This document shows positions 26,840 through 34,344 of a stretch of 64,000 bases of DNA, piece after piece. How positions within the stretch are numbered: the stretch's first letter is position 1; the number at the start of each line of letters is the position of its first letter. The notes beneath the pieces were generated by a model that saw only the letters and a program-made list of their open reading frames with translations, was not told the origin of the DNA and did not search any database. The DNA lies in the NCBI RefSeq assembly GCF_900142985.1, contig NZ_LT670849.1:3472001-3536000 (forward strand), written 5' to 3'. Origin of the DNA: Bradyrhizobium erythrophlei. Its GTDB lineage: Bacteria; Pseudomonadota; Alphaproteobacteria; Rhizobiales; Xanthobacteraceae. The position numbers were made by a program, and so were the translations under genes.

Positions 26840-27856
26840 TTAGAGATGCCGGTCAGCGAGCCATTTGGCGATTACGTCTGCAAGCGGCTGCTCATTGCCG
26901 TCAAAAAAATGTCCCTTCAAGCTGACCGGCTTGGTATCCGGTAAAATCACATAGTCGATGCTGGGCGCAAGTGAGCCTTCGGCATGGGCGGCCGCCAGCA
27001 GCTGGTAGGGCTCGAACGGTTGGATGATTCCGTCAGATTGATCGCGAACGACAAGGATTGGCGCCGGTATGCGGCGAATCCAGAGCGTGCCATCGGCAAC
27101 ACTGGTCTCGCTCCACCGGTAGGTCAGAAAATGCTGGCCGGTGACCGGGACGTCCTGGCCGGTGAAATAGTGCATCTTGACTGGCAGCACCTTGTCGAGC
27201 GTGCCTTCGCGCAGCGACTTCATCGCTGCATCGACAAGAGTCCTGAAGCTGTCCTCGTTCTGCACCAGGATCGTGCGGGTCTTCCACGGCAGGTTGCCGA
27301 ACGGGCCCAGCAACATCACCGCTTTGATATCGCGGTCCCACGTCGTTGCCGCATAATATTGCACCTGAATGTTACCGAGGCTGTGGCCCTGCATCACGAT
27401 CGTTTTGTAGCCAAGAGCCCGGCCGGTTCGAACGGCAGCGTCGATATCGTTGCGCACGTCGAAGAAGTTTTCGGTGTTGATGGCGTCGTCGTGCTGGCGG
27501 GTGCTGATCGCAAGGACGGAATAACCCTTTGCGGCCAGCCGTGCACCGAGGGCGCTTTGCGGGGGCTTTTGATAACTGTCGCCGCTGCCATGTACCATCA
27601 CGACGAGCGTGGTATCTGCCGCCGGCTTTCGATCCGGTTGCCACAGGGCGGCGTCAACTTGGAACCCGTCGATGGCCTTGATCGCGAGGAACCGCAAGGA
27701 AATACCTTCATGGGGCGCGAAATCAGCCGAAAGCCCGGCAGGTGGTTGGGCAAAATCGTACTGGATGCTGGCAGCGATCTCGGCTGCATGACCTGCCGGG
27801 ATGGCGAACGCCAGGGCGGCAGCGGCGATGAGCGTGAGAGCTGATCTTCGCGACAT
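26840..27856 (-). CDS. Exported alpha/beta hydrolase
   Basis: The start is at ATG 27856 with AGAAGGAAC upstream. The protein has 338 residues. A signal peptide (MSRRSALTLIAAAALAF... ending GHAAE) precedes an alpha/beta hydrolase domain: oxyanion region VVMVHGSGDSYQKPP, nucleophile elbow MQGHSLGNIQ (Ser), an Asp in VVRDQSDGI and a late His in LKGHFFDG. It may be a periplasmic esterase that processes a compound before uptake by the adjacent Bug protein. Confidence 0.8.
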   Translation of the reverse strand: MSRRSALTLIAAAALAFAIPAGHAAEIAASIQYDFAQPPAGLSADFAPHEGISLRFLAIKAIDGFQVDAALWQPDRKPAADTTLVVMVHGSGDSYQKPPQSALGARLAAKGYSVLAISTRQHDDAINTENFFDVRNDIDAAVRTGRALGYKTIVMQGHSLGNIQVQYYAATTWDRDIKAVMLLGPFGNLPWKTRTILVQNEDSFRTLVDAAMKSLREGTLDKVLPVKMHYFTGQDVPVTGQHFLTYRWSETSVADGTLWIRRIPAPILVVRDQSDGIIQPFEPYQLLAAAHAEGSLAPSIDYVILPDTKPVSLKGHFFDGNEQPLADVIAKWLADRHL

Positions 27857-28100
27857 GATGTTCCTTCTCCGTTGCACAATCGAGGACGGCGCCGCTCATC
27901 AGATAGCACGCATTGCTCATCCGCCGATGGCACCAACACGATCCCCTGATGTCTCGAAATGCATGGCGGGCTCCGCCGACAGCTTTGCCCGATACCATAC
28001 TGCAGTACACATAAGGGAAATGTCTCGGAGAGTGATGGTCCGGTCGGCCAAGCGCTGATAGGTTGATCTTCATCTGTCCTTTCCGACCAGGGGCGCACGA

Positions 28101-28800
28101 ATGACCAGGGTTTTTCTGTCGGTCGCATTGCTCGTGAGCTTGGCTGGCGTGGCATTTGGACAGCAGGCGCCAGCGTCGGAAATTGCACCAAGTGGAAAAC
28201 TGCGCGTTGGCATGATTGCCATCACGGTGCTCGGCGGCGTTGCTGAGCCTGTTGCGAGGTTCATTGGACAGAAGCTCGGCGTGGACGTTGAACCTGTGAT
28301 GTATTCGAATCCAGATGCCTATCTGCAAAGTTTCGGCAAGAGTGAATGGGACATCGCTATCGGGCCTCGCGTTCTGGCCCCTGCGGATAAGGCAGTATCC
28401 ACCGCTGACCTCTGGGTCATCAGTCTTATCTATGTCGCCGCACCTGGAAAGGAATTTCCCGATATCGCCTCGGTCGACAAGGCAGGCGTGAGGATCGGCA
28501 CGTATCCCGTTGAGCCCGACCATCGCGGCTGATGCAGCCGAACTGCTACGCTCCGGGAAGGCAGATGTCTTCGGAGCCGATTCTGGCGTCGGATATCCTG
28601 CCGCCGACGCACTGCCGGGTGCAAAGATCGTATCCGGCGCGTTTGCAATGGTTCGCGTGGCAGCCGCGCTTCCGAAGGGCCGCTCTCGCGAGGCGCAGGC
28701 TGCCCTCGCGACAATCGTCGATGAAGCAAAACGGATCGGCGTTGTGCAGAAAGAGATCGAGGCGAGGGGCCTCAAGGGCGTGAACGTTGCGACGAAGTAG
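28101..28800 (+). pseudogene. Broken periplasmic binding-protein gene
   Basis: Two reading frames make one protein. The first (28101-28532) has a signal peptide and APSGKLRVGMIAITVLGG up to VRIGTYP. The second (from about 28510, another frame) continues LSPTIAADAAELLRSGKADVFG to the end. In family members these parts are joined by a linker of roughly 15-20 residues that is missing here, so a small deletion with frameshift near 28505-28512 is likely. The ligand class (SBP_bac_3/PhnD-like) cannot be settled. It marks the left side of the plastic island. Confidence 0.7.
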
Positions 28801-28811
28801 CGGCGCGCCTG

Positions 28812-28913
28812 GAATTGCCGCTTGCACCGTCGGGCAGATCACCTTTAGAAGCCCGCGCGTCTTGCACCCGATAAGAGGGGCGTTTCGCGATCGTCACGAA
28901 CGTTGGGCGTGGG
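28812..28913 (+). repeat. Dispersed ~100 bp repeat, copy A
   Basis: It runs from GAATTGCCGCTTGC to CGTTGGGCGTGGG and contains ACCTTTAGAAGCCCGCG and TTGCACCCGATAAGAGG. It is nearly identical to stretches at 34026-34165 and 38310-38450. No ORF is conserved among the copies. This copy lacks the left 30 bp shared by the other two, and on the right runs straight into the CTTCCGCTTTTGACC palindrome. Confidence 0.85.
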
Positions 28914-28938
28914 CTTCCGCTTTTGACCCTGAACGGAC
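28914..28938 (+). repeat. Short CTTCCGCTTTTGACCC motif, unoccupied
   Basis: An uninterrupted copy of the sequence into which the neighbouring IS is inserted: CTTCCGCTTTTGACCC then TGAACGGAC. A further uninterrupted copy lies at 34273-34300, and a looser relative at 31463-31488. Confidence 0.75.
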
Positions 28939-29055
28939 GTAGGGCAGGGAAGCAGGAGGCTTCCGCTTTTGATGCTGTGGACGGCGCCCACTCTGCGGCA
29001 TCGGAGTGCCATAGGGTGGTTGCGTTGAAGCAAACCACATTGAGGGGAGCCGTCC

Positions 29056-30090
29056 ATGGGCGAGGTTAGCACGATTGGTCTCGATATTGCGAAGTCGGTC
29101 TTCCAGGTGCACGGGGTGGATGTTGCGGGCGCGGTTGTAATCCGCAAGCGCGTCAGTCGCGCAAGGGTGTTGGAGTACTTTAGCGATCTGCCGCCATGCC
29201 TGGTTGGGATCGAGGCGTGTCCATCAGCGCATCATTGGGGCCGCGAACTTCAGGCGTTTGGTCACACGGTTAGGCTGATCCCGCCGAGCTACGTGAAGGC
29301 TTACCTCAAACGCAGCAAGAACGATGCGAATGATGCGGCTGCGATCTGCGAGGCGGTCACGCGGCCATCGATGCGGTTCGTCCCGATAAAGACGAAGGAA
29401 CAGCAGACCGCCTTGATGCTGCACCGGACCCGACAATTGCTAGTGCGCCAGCGCACGATGTTGAGCAATGCCCTACGCGGGCACTTGGCCGAACTTGGTA
29501 TCGTGTCGGCCAAAGGCCGCAATGGAACGGCTGATTTGCTCAGCATCATCAAGGATGGCTCGGATAGCCGGCTGTCACCGGCCGTGCGTGGCATCCTCGA
29601 TGTGCTGGCGCGGCAGTATGGTGCCATCGGAGTCGAGATCGCATCCATCGACAGGAGCATCATGGCGCTGCATCGCGGGTGTGAGGCGAGCCGGCGGCTT
29701 GCGGAGATCCCCGGTGTCGGCCCGATCGGCGCCACCGCACTGGTTGCCGAGATCGGCGACTGGAAGACATTCTCATCGGGGCGCAGCCTTGCGGCCTGGA
29801 TCGGACTGGTGCCGAAGCAGCACAGCACTGGCGGCAAGGACAGACTCGGCAGCATCACCAAACAGGGTAATCGATATTTGCGATGGTTACTGGTCGTCGG
29901 CGCGATGGCCGTGATCTGCTACGCGCGCAAGCACGGTACCGAGAAGCGGCCGTGGCTTGGCCGATTGATGGAGCGCCGACCCACGAAAGTGGCGGCCGTG
30001 GCGCTCGCCAACAAGATTGCACGGATGGCCTGGGCCATCATGGTCCGGGGTGAGAGATACAAGGAGCCGAAACTGTTACTGGCGACATGA
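29056..30090 (+). CDS. IS110-family (IS1111) transposase
   Basis: This 344-residue recombinase has an N-terminal RuvC-like DEDD domain with D10 (IGLDIAK), E53 (GIEACPSAHH), D90 and D93 (KNDANDAAAI). The C-terminal Tnp_20 domain contains IPGVGPIGATAL, typical of a helix-hairpin-helix, and the region KQHSTGGKDRLGSITKQGN where the catalytic Ser is expected. The frame is full length and appears intact. The family recombines DNA using a bridge RNA made from the element's non-coding end. Confidence 0.95.
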   Translation: MGEVSTIGLDIAKSVFQVHGVDVAGAVVIRKRVSRARVLEYFSDLPPCLVGIEACPSAHHWGRELQAFGHTVRLIPPSYVKAYLKRSKNDANDAAAICEAVTRPSMRFVPIKTKEQQTALMLHRTRQLLVRQRTMLSNALRGHLAELGIVSAKGRNGTADLLSIIKDGSDSRLSPAVRGILDVLARQYGAIGVEIASIDRSIMALHRGCEASRRLAEIPGVGPIGATALVAEIGDWKTFSSGRSLAAWIGLVPKQHSTGGKDRLGSITKQGNRYLRWLLVVGAMAVICYARKHGTEKRPWLGRLMERRPTKVAAVALANKIARMAWAIMVRGERYKEPKLLLAT

Positions 30091-30149
30091 GGCAGGCCAG
30101 CAGCTAGATCGGCAACGAATTGGCGAGGGCATGACGACGTAATGCAGAT

Positions 30150-30310
30150 ACGGTCGTTCCGGGGATCGGGAGAACCCGCTTGGGTCAACGCACTTTCAAG
30201 TGCGAGCTTACGATTGGGACCCGATCCGCGCAGAGCATTAGGGCCAGCGGCCATCCCTGCCGCAGTAACAGGCCGGACACGTGACCGCATCCGACCAATG
30301 CTGCAAAACG
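30150..30310 (+). ncRNA. Candidate bridge RNA of the IS1111-type element
   Basis: Two stem-bounded loops are drawn directly from sequence. Loop 1: GGATCGGG (30163-30170) pairs with CCCGATCC (30220-30227), enclosing hairpin GCACT/AGTGC at 30190-30203. Its 5' side carries CCGCTTGGGTCAA (30176-30188), which is complementary to the insertion target TTGACCCAAAGCGG except for one bulged base. Loop 2: AGCATT (30234-30239) pairs with AATGCT (30297-30302), enclosing hairpin GCGG/CCGC. Its 3' side carries ACACGTGA (30277-30284), identical to the element's right terminus. This matches target- and donor-binding loops of bridge RNAs. Confidence 0.65.
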
Positions 30311-30438
30311 TCAGAAAGTTCTTGCCAGGGCGCCGTCCACACGTGACCCAAAGCGGACGGCGCAAGCGAGTGGCTTTTGTGAGCGAGCGTGACTCGCTCG
30401 CATCACGCTGTGAAGCTTGAACGCTGCTAGCAGCCACT

Positions 30439-31257
30439 TCAATTCGTCGTGGTCTTGCCGCCGCGCATGGACACGAGCTTTTCCTCACGAAATCGGAGAA
30501 TGAGCCATGCGGTCTCATCGAAACCGTCTGCGAGCTTTCCGTTGTGAGAATACACCATCTGAGCAGCTTCCGACTTCGACGGCGGTCCCAGCGCTTTGAC
30601 TACCTCCAAACGCGACATACCTAAATGCAGCTTGCCGTCGAAGACGACGGGCGCGAACTTTTCCGGGATGATGGCGCAATCGGTCGAGGTCTCGGTGTCT
30701 TTCTCGGTGAGCTCTTCAACGATCTCTGTGACGAGATGGCCCGGGCCGCCGATCTCTCCGCTGGACACGACCCATAATCGATGCTGCGCGCGTCTATAAC
30801 ACAGCCAATAGATGCTACCTCCAGCGTCGCCCTGGTGTTGGATGGTCCCTTCGCCCACGGCTTCGCGGACCGCGCGGAGCCGCGTCTTCTCGAAGCGGCC
30901 GGCGAATGCGCCTAGCGAAAAGCGGGTCGCCAATCTCTTCACGACCGTCGGCGGCACGCGCTCGAGCGCATGTTCGTCGACTGGTGGCGGCGGTGTCTGC
31001 GCGGAGCAGTCGTGCGCGGGGATCGCAAAAAGCAGAAGCAGCAAGAAGAGCGTCTTTCGACCATCAACTGCGAATTGCCTTACATTGGAGATTGAGCGCT
31101 TCTGCAATAGCTCCTTTCCTTTGGCAAGGATGGCGTCAACATCGAGGTCTTTGACGCGACCAGCCGCTCCTTCCGCCAGTCCTTTATATATCTCTCGCCT
31201 CAGCAGGTCGCGCTCAGGCGTCGAGAGTGCGGGCGTCAGTTTCTGAGTGTCGGACAC
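30439..31257 (-). CDS. Chimeric-looking hypothetical protein with internal membrane segment
   Basis: A 272-residue ORF. Residues 1-57 (ERDLLRREIYKGLAEGAAG, then DVDAILAKGKELLQKR) resemble the C-terminal part of ParD-like antitoxins. Residues 65-88 (RKTLFLLLLLFAIPAHDCSAQ) look like a signal peptide that should be N-terminal. The rest is a polar domain with one pair-like SIYWLCYRR and a C-terminal HLGMSRLEVVKALGPPS segment of the SmpA/OmlA-like type. No start codon fits just before the signal. It may be a fusion produced by rearrangement beside the IS. Confidence 0.5.
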   Translation of the reverse strand: MSDTQKLTPALSTPERDLLRREIYKGLAEGAAGRVKDLDVDAILAKGKELLQKRSISNVRQFAVDGRKTLFLLLLLFAIPAHDCSAQTPPPPVDEHALERVPPTVVKRLATRFSLGAFAGRFEKTRLRAVREAVGEGTIQHQGDAGGSIYWLCYRRAQHRLWVVSSGEIGGPGHLVTEIVEELTEKDTETSTDCAIIPEKFAPVVFDGKLHLGMSRLEVVKALGPPSKSEAAQMVYSHNGKLADGFDETAWLILRFREEKLVSMRGGKTTTN

Positions 31258-31623
31258 GTCAGTCTATCTCCGGCGATGAAGAAAGGCACAACATATCATA
31301 GCTGACGTGTGGAGGAGCCTCCCTCACCCCACCGCCTTCACCTGGCTTTGGCCGGCCCACGTGCTGCATATTCGAGCAACGCCGCGATTGCGGCTGCAGC
31401 ATTGAGTGGAAGCAGCGGCGATGACGCACTGCATCAGCTAAGGGCCATGTGTGGACGGCTGACTTCCGCTGTTGGCCCCTAGCGGACACCACGCGCGTTT
31501 GCGTCGATGTCCGCCGCTGAGGGCGAAGCAGACATGACGCCACCGGGCTGTGACTTCCGTTAGCGACCCCGCAGCTGACTTCGCGACGCCTGCACAAGAG
31601 TGGAAATCAACGCTTTCCTATGT
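31258..31623. other. Intergenic gap with a relative of the IS target palindrome
   Basis: No credible ORF lies in these 366 bp. At 31463-31488, CTTCCGCTGTTGGCCCCT followed by AGCGGACA forms an inverted pair (CCGCT/AGCGG) like the IS1111 target. Further GACTTCCG and GCGGACAT-like fragments at 31460-31570 suggest decayed repeats. Confidence 0.5.
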
Positions 31624-32454
31624 TTAGTGCTTGCTGACGGCAAAGTTCGGAATGTACTGGCACGGGTCCGACGGATCGATGTGGCCCTCGTCGAATTCAA
31701 TCACATCGCCCACATTCACGGTGAGCCCAGTACCAAGCACCACGCCGGTCTTGCCTTCCCATGTTTCGGCGAAGGCCGCCATGCCTGTGGCATAATTCGG
31801 ACTCACGCGTCTGTCTGCCAGGACCTGGCTTGATCGGGTCATGGCCAGCGCCTGAGCCGGAGTTGCTATTCCGGTCACCACCGCCTGTTTCCGGGTCCCC
31901 GTCCGTGGTGACAGCCACTTCGCCTTGGCGCCGCACTCAAGCTTCGGCTCCTTGATGGCCGTCAATTCGTCTTCGCCCGGCTCGCGCGCCATCGCCTGCT
32001 GTTGCGCTGGGCCGACCGGTTGAACCGCCCAGGACGGGAGGGAAGCGGCGCCGGAAGCGAGATCGCCGGCAGCGCTCGGCGTGGCGAGCCCGGCCGGATT
32101 CGCGCTGGGATCGCCGCCATCGTGTCCTGGCTGCTTCGGCTGATCGACACCATTGACGTCGCGCGCCGTGCGTGGCGCCTTGGCGCGCTTGTCTGCGTCG
32201 GCTACAGCCGGAATGTTCTGCAAAACGTTCTTTTCATTCGGCGCGGAAACCGGTGGCGGCGAAGCAGCCGCAGGCTCTTCCATCACGATTTCAACCGGGA
32301 TCGCGGCAACCAAAGCGGGCTCGGTCTGCCCGAAGAACCCGAGCAGTAGAATCAGCGCAATGACGGCATGTCCCACAATCGCCAATGCACCGGCCAAGCG
32401 GCGGTTGTTGGATTCCTGCTGAAGGAAATGCTGCAACCGCCGCACCAAAGCCAC
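31624..32454 (-). CDS. TonB-like membrane-anchored hypothetical protein
   Basis: The protein has 276 residues. A short cytosolic N-terminus is followed by one membrane segment (ALAIVGHAVIALILLLGFFG) and a long Pro/Ala-rich region (residues 50-150), the layout of TonB/TolA-like periplasm-spanning proteins. The C-terminal ~100 residues hold two Cys (LECGAK and DPCQYIP) and GTGLTVNVGDVIEFDEGHIDPSD, with no recognised TonB domain. No ExbB/ExbD genes are near. Function unknown. Confidence 0.6.
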   Translation of the reverse strand: MALVRRLQHFLQQESNNRRLAGALAIVGHAVIALILLLGFFGQTEPALVAAIPVEIVMEEPAAASPPPVSAPNEKNVLQNIPAVADADKRAKAPRTARDVNGVDQPKQPGHDGGDPSANPAGLATPSAAGDLASGAASLPSWAVQPVGPAQQQAMAREPGEDELTAIKEPKLECGAKAKWLSPRTGTRKQAVVTGIATPAQALAMTRSSQVLADRRVSPNYATGMAAFAETWEGKTGVVLGTGLTVNVGDVIEFDEGHIDPSDPCQYIPNFAVSKH

Positions 32455-32776
32455 CGCGTCAATCGGAACCGCCTCAACTTGGCGCTAGTTTACTTAGGCA
32501 TGCCTTTGGCTTCAACGCTTTCTCAGTCATGCGGATATTCTGCGACCGACAACGTGTTGGCCTCAGGCCGCTCGAGCGATGTCCGCTTCTCTAATCGGCC
32601 GTTAGGGGTCAAGCACTTTCAGACTATCCATGTTTGCGGTGTTGGTGTCGCCCACGGGCTCGTGCTTCTCTTCGGAATCGGCATCAAGGCCCTTCCAGTA
32701 TGGGATTCGAAGACGAGGCGGAACAATCTTTGGGGCGGCCTTGCCGTCTTACAGACAGTGGGTCCAAGCGGACATA
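32455..32776. other. Remnant region beside the second IS
   Basis: No intact gene. On the minus strand it carries short fragments of a type I recall near rhizobial IS elements (ending ATGGATAGTCTGAAAGTGCT). On the plus strand the segment GGGTCCAAGCGGACAT at 32760-32775 resembles the right half of the IS1111 target palindrome. Confidence 0.4.
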
Positions 32777-32869
32777 CGAACTCACCTCATCCATCGTCCC
32801 GTGAGGGACATCATTCCACCGCTCGGTGGAACTCGAGTGTCCTCCTATCGCGTTTAATCCTGCTAGTCC

Positions 32870-33901
32870 TCACGCCGCTGTAACTTCCCGGCTCCATCGG
32901 AACTCGGTACCGTCAACCCAGATGCGGTGCATGATCACCGCCAACCGGCGCGCCAGCGCCACGATCGCCTTCTTCATCCCGCGGTGCCTGGCGATCTTCA
33001 TGGCCCAGGCCTTGAGCCAGGACCACTTCGCCAAACGCACCAGCATGATATGAGCCGCTTCGTAGAGCATTGCCCGCATCATCTCGTCGCCGCACCTTGA
33101 TATGGCGCCGGGTCGGTCAATCTCGCCAGATTGATACCTGGAAGGCGTGAGCCCAAACACCGCCCCGACCGCCTTGGAGTTTCGGAAGCGGGCGGGCACG
33201 TCGACAGTCGCGCGATAGGTCAGCGCCACAACGGGACCAACACCCGGGATGGTCATCAGGCGCCGGCACACATCATCATTCCGAACGATAGCCAGCAAGC
33301 GACGATGAAGAATGCCGATCTGCTCACGAAGCGTCCGCCGGACAATCAGCAGCGGTTCGACTAACTCAGCAAGATCCGGGAAGCTTTCGACAAGCTCCTT
33401 GATGCGCGCCTCGAACTTCACCGTTCCTACCACGCCCACCTTGAGGCCGAAGTTGCGCAAAGTCCCTCGCAGGTCGTTATCGACGGCGATGGCCTTGGAC
33501 TGCAGCAGTTTGCGATGGGTCAGCAGCACTCGCAGTTTCTGACTGCGTAGCGTCTTCACATGCACCGGGCGATAAAGCCCCGCCCGCATCATCTGGGCCA
33601 TACCGCGCGCATCGTTGCGATCCGTCTTGTTGATCTGCGCCTTCAGAACCGCCCGCATGTGCCGCGTCTCGACACAGATGACAGGCAAGCCTGCTTCGGC
33701 AAGCGCACCGAAAAGCCATTGCGACAGCGGCCCAGCCTCCAATCCGATCCGCTTGAAACGGTAGGCCGGGTTCCCCAGAACCCGCAGCAGAGCGTCTGGC
33801 TCGCTTGCTACCCTTAATTCCTTCGCGATCCTGCCCGTGTCATCCACAATGCAGACACTTGTCTCCTTGACCGATACGTCCAATCCAGCAAAATGGTCCA
33901 T
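32870..33901 (-). CDS. IS110-family transposase
   Basis: A 343-residue DEDD recombinase: D8 (FAGLDVSVKET), E55 (GLEAGPLSQWL), D94 and D97 (KTDRNDARG). The C-terminal half has MTIPGVGPVVALTYRATVD and SRYQSGEIDRPGAISRCGDEMMR, where the catalytic Ser is expected. It is full length and not closely similar to the other transposase in this window. AGAAGGAGAAG lies before the ATG. Confidence 0.94.
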   Translation of the reverse strand: MDHFAGLDVSVKETSVCIVDDTGRIAKELRVASEPDALLRVLGNPAYRFKRIGLEAGPLSQWLFGALAEAGLPVICVETRHMRAVLKAQINKTDRNDARGMAQMMRAGLYRPVHVKTLRSQKLRVLLTHRKLLQSKAIAVDNDLRGTLRNFGLKVGVVGTVKFEARIKELVESFPDLAELVEPLLIVRRTLREQIGILHRRLLAIVRNDDVCRRLMTIPGVGPVVALTYRATVDVPARFRNSKAVGAVFGLTPSRYQSGEIDRPGAISRCGDEMMRAMLYEAAHIMLVRLAKWSWLKAWAMKIARHRGMKKAIVALARRLAVIMHRIWVDGTEFRWSREVTAA

Positions 33902-33904
33902 GCT

Positions 33905-34000
33905 GCGCTTCTCCTTCTGATGCTTGAGGCCGTTACCACGGACCTCGTTTCACCATCAGCCTGAAGCGCAGCACCCAAAATCTTCAGCTATCCACAAGCT
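33905..34000 (-). ncRNA. Candidate 5' bridge RNA of the IS110-type element
   Basis: Upstream of the transposase start the minus strand shows hairpin GAGG-t-CCGT / ACGG-CCTC (33926-33946) with a GGTA loop. It is enclosed by GATG/CATC (near 33954 and 33920). A second stem TGAAG/CTTCA (33962-33986) encloses GATTTTGGGTGCTGC. Position and layout fit the left-end RNA of IS110-subgroup elements. No convincing guide match to the flanks was found. Confidence 0.4.
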
Positions 34001-34025
34001 GGGCCGGCCGATAACCCCATCTTTT

Positions 34026-34165
34026 GGCGGTGAAGCGATCTATGGACGCGGCCCGAAATTGCCGCTTGCGCCGTCGGGCAAATCACCTTTAGAAGCCCGC
34101 GCGTCTTGCACCCGATAAGAGGTGCGTTTCGCGATCGTCACGAACGTTGGGCGTGGGATGCGATG
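34026..34165 (+). repeat. Dispersed repeat, copy B
   Basis: It shares 30 bp on the left (GCGATCTATGGACGCGGCCC) and the whole core with copy C, and the core with copy A. It begins exactly where the second IS ends. After CGTGGGATGCGATGG it departs from copy C. The following 180 bp (to 34344) hold no gene. Confidence 0.85.
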
Positions 34166-34272
34166 GTCGTGGTGGTACAGCAAGGGCGGCTGTTGCCAGG
34201 ATTGGCAATCAGCCTTTCATTGCCAGGTCGGCTTCTGGCGGCAGAGCGGACGTAGGGGAGGGAAGCGGGAGG

Positions 34273-34300
34273 CTTCCGCTTTTGACCCTGAACGGACATC
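34273..34300 (+). repeat. Short CTTCCGCTTTTGACCC motif, unoccupied
   Basis: CTTCCGCTTTTGACCC then TGAACGGACATC, preceded by GGAAGCGGGAGG. The left flank of the IS1111 element has almost the same lead (GGAAGCAGGAGG), so this is the best empty-site reference in the window. Confidence 0.75.
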
Positions 34301-34344
34301 ACCGTCGCGGCTACGCACGGATAAGGACTTCATGTGCTATCCCA

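Larger units (their letters stand above)
28970..30346 (+). mobile_element. IS110-family element, IS1111 subgroup
   Basis: The element is about 1.37 kb with one transposase gene. Subterminal 14 bp perfect inverted repeats (TGTGGACGGCGCCC at 28976-28989, GGGCGCCGTCCACA at 30328-30341) are the IS1111 hallmark. The trinucleotide TGA appears at both junctions (28970-28972 and 30344-30346). Removing the element restores TTCCGCTTTTGACCC followed by AAAGCGGAC, matching nearby unoccupied copies. The short 5' end (about 80 bp) and long 3' end (about 240 bp) fit a 3' bridge RNA. Confidence 0.85.
32777..34025 (-). mobile_element. IS110-family element, likely IS110 subgroup
   Basis: One transposase gene lies on the minus strand, with a longer 5' non-coding end (33902-34025) than 3' end (about 90 bp), the arrangement of the IS110 subgroup. 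The limits are inferred by comparison with 38296-38330, where GGACACTC runs directly into GGCGGCGAAGCGATC; here GGACATAC and GGCGGTGAAGCGATC are separated by the element. No terminal inverted repeats were found, as usual for this subgroup. Ends are accurate to a few bases at best. Confidence 0.6.

Noticed and set aside
32368..32883. 171-codon plus-strand ORF
   Set aside because: It crosses the start of the TonB-like gene and the IS border, and its sequence shows no protein-like conservation pattern.
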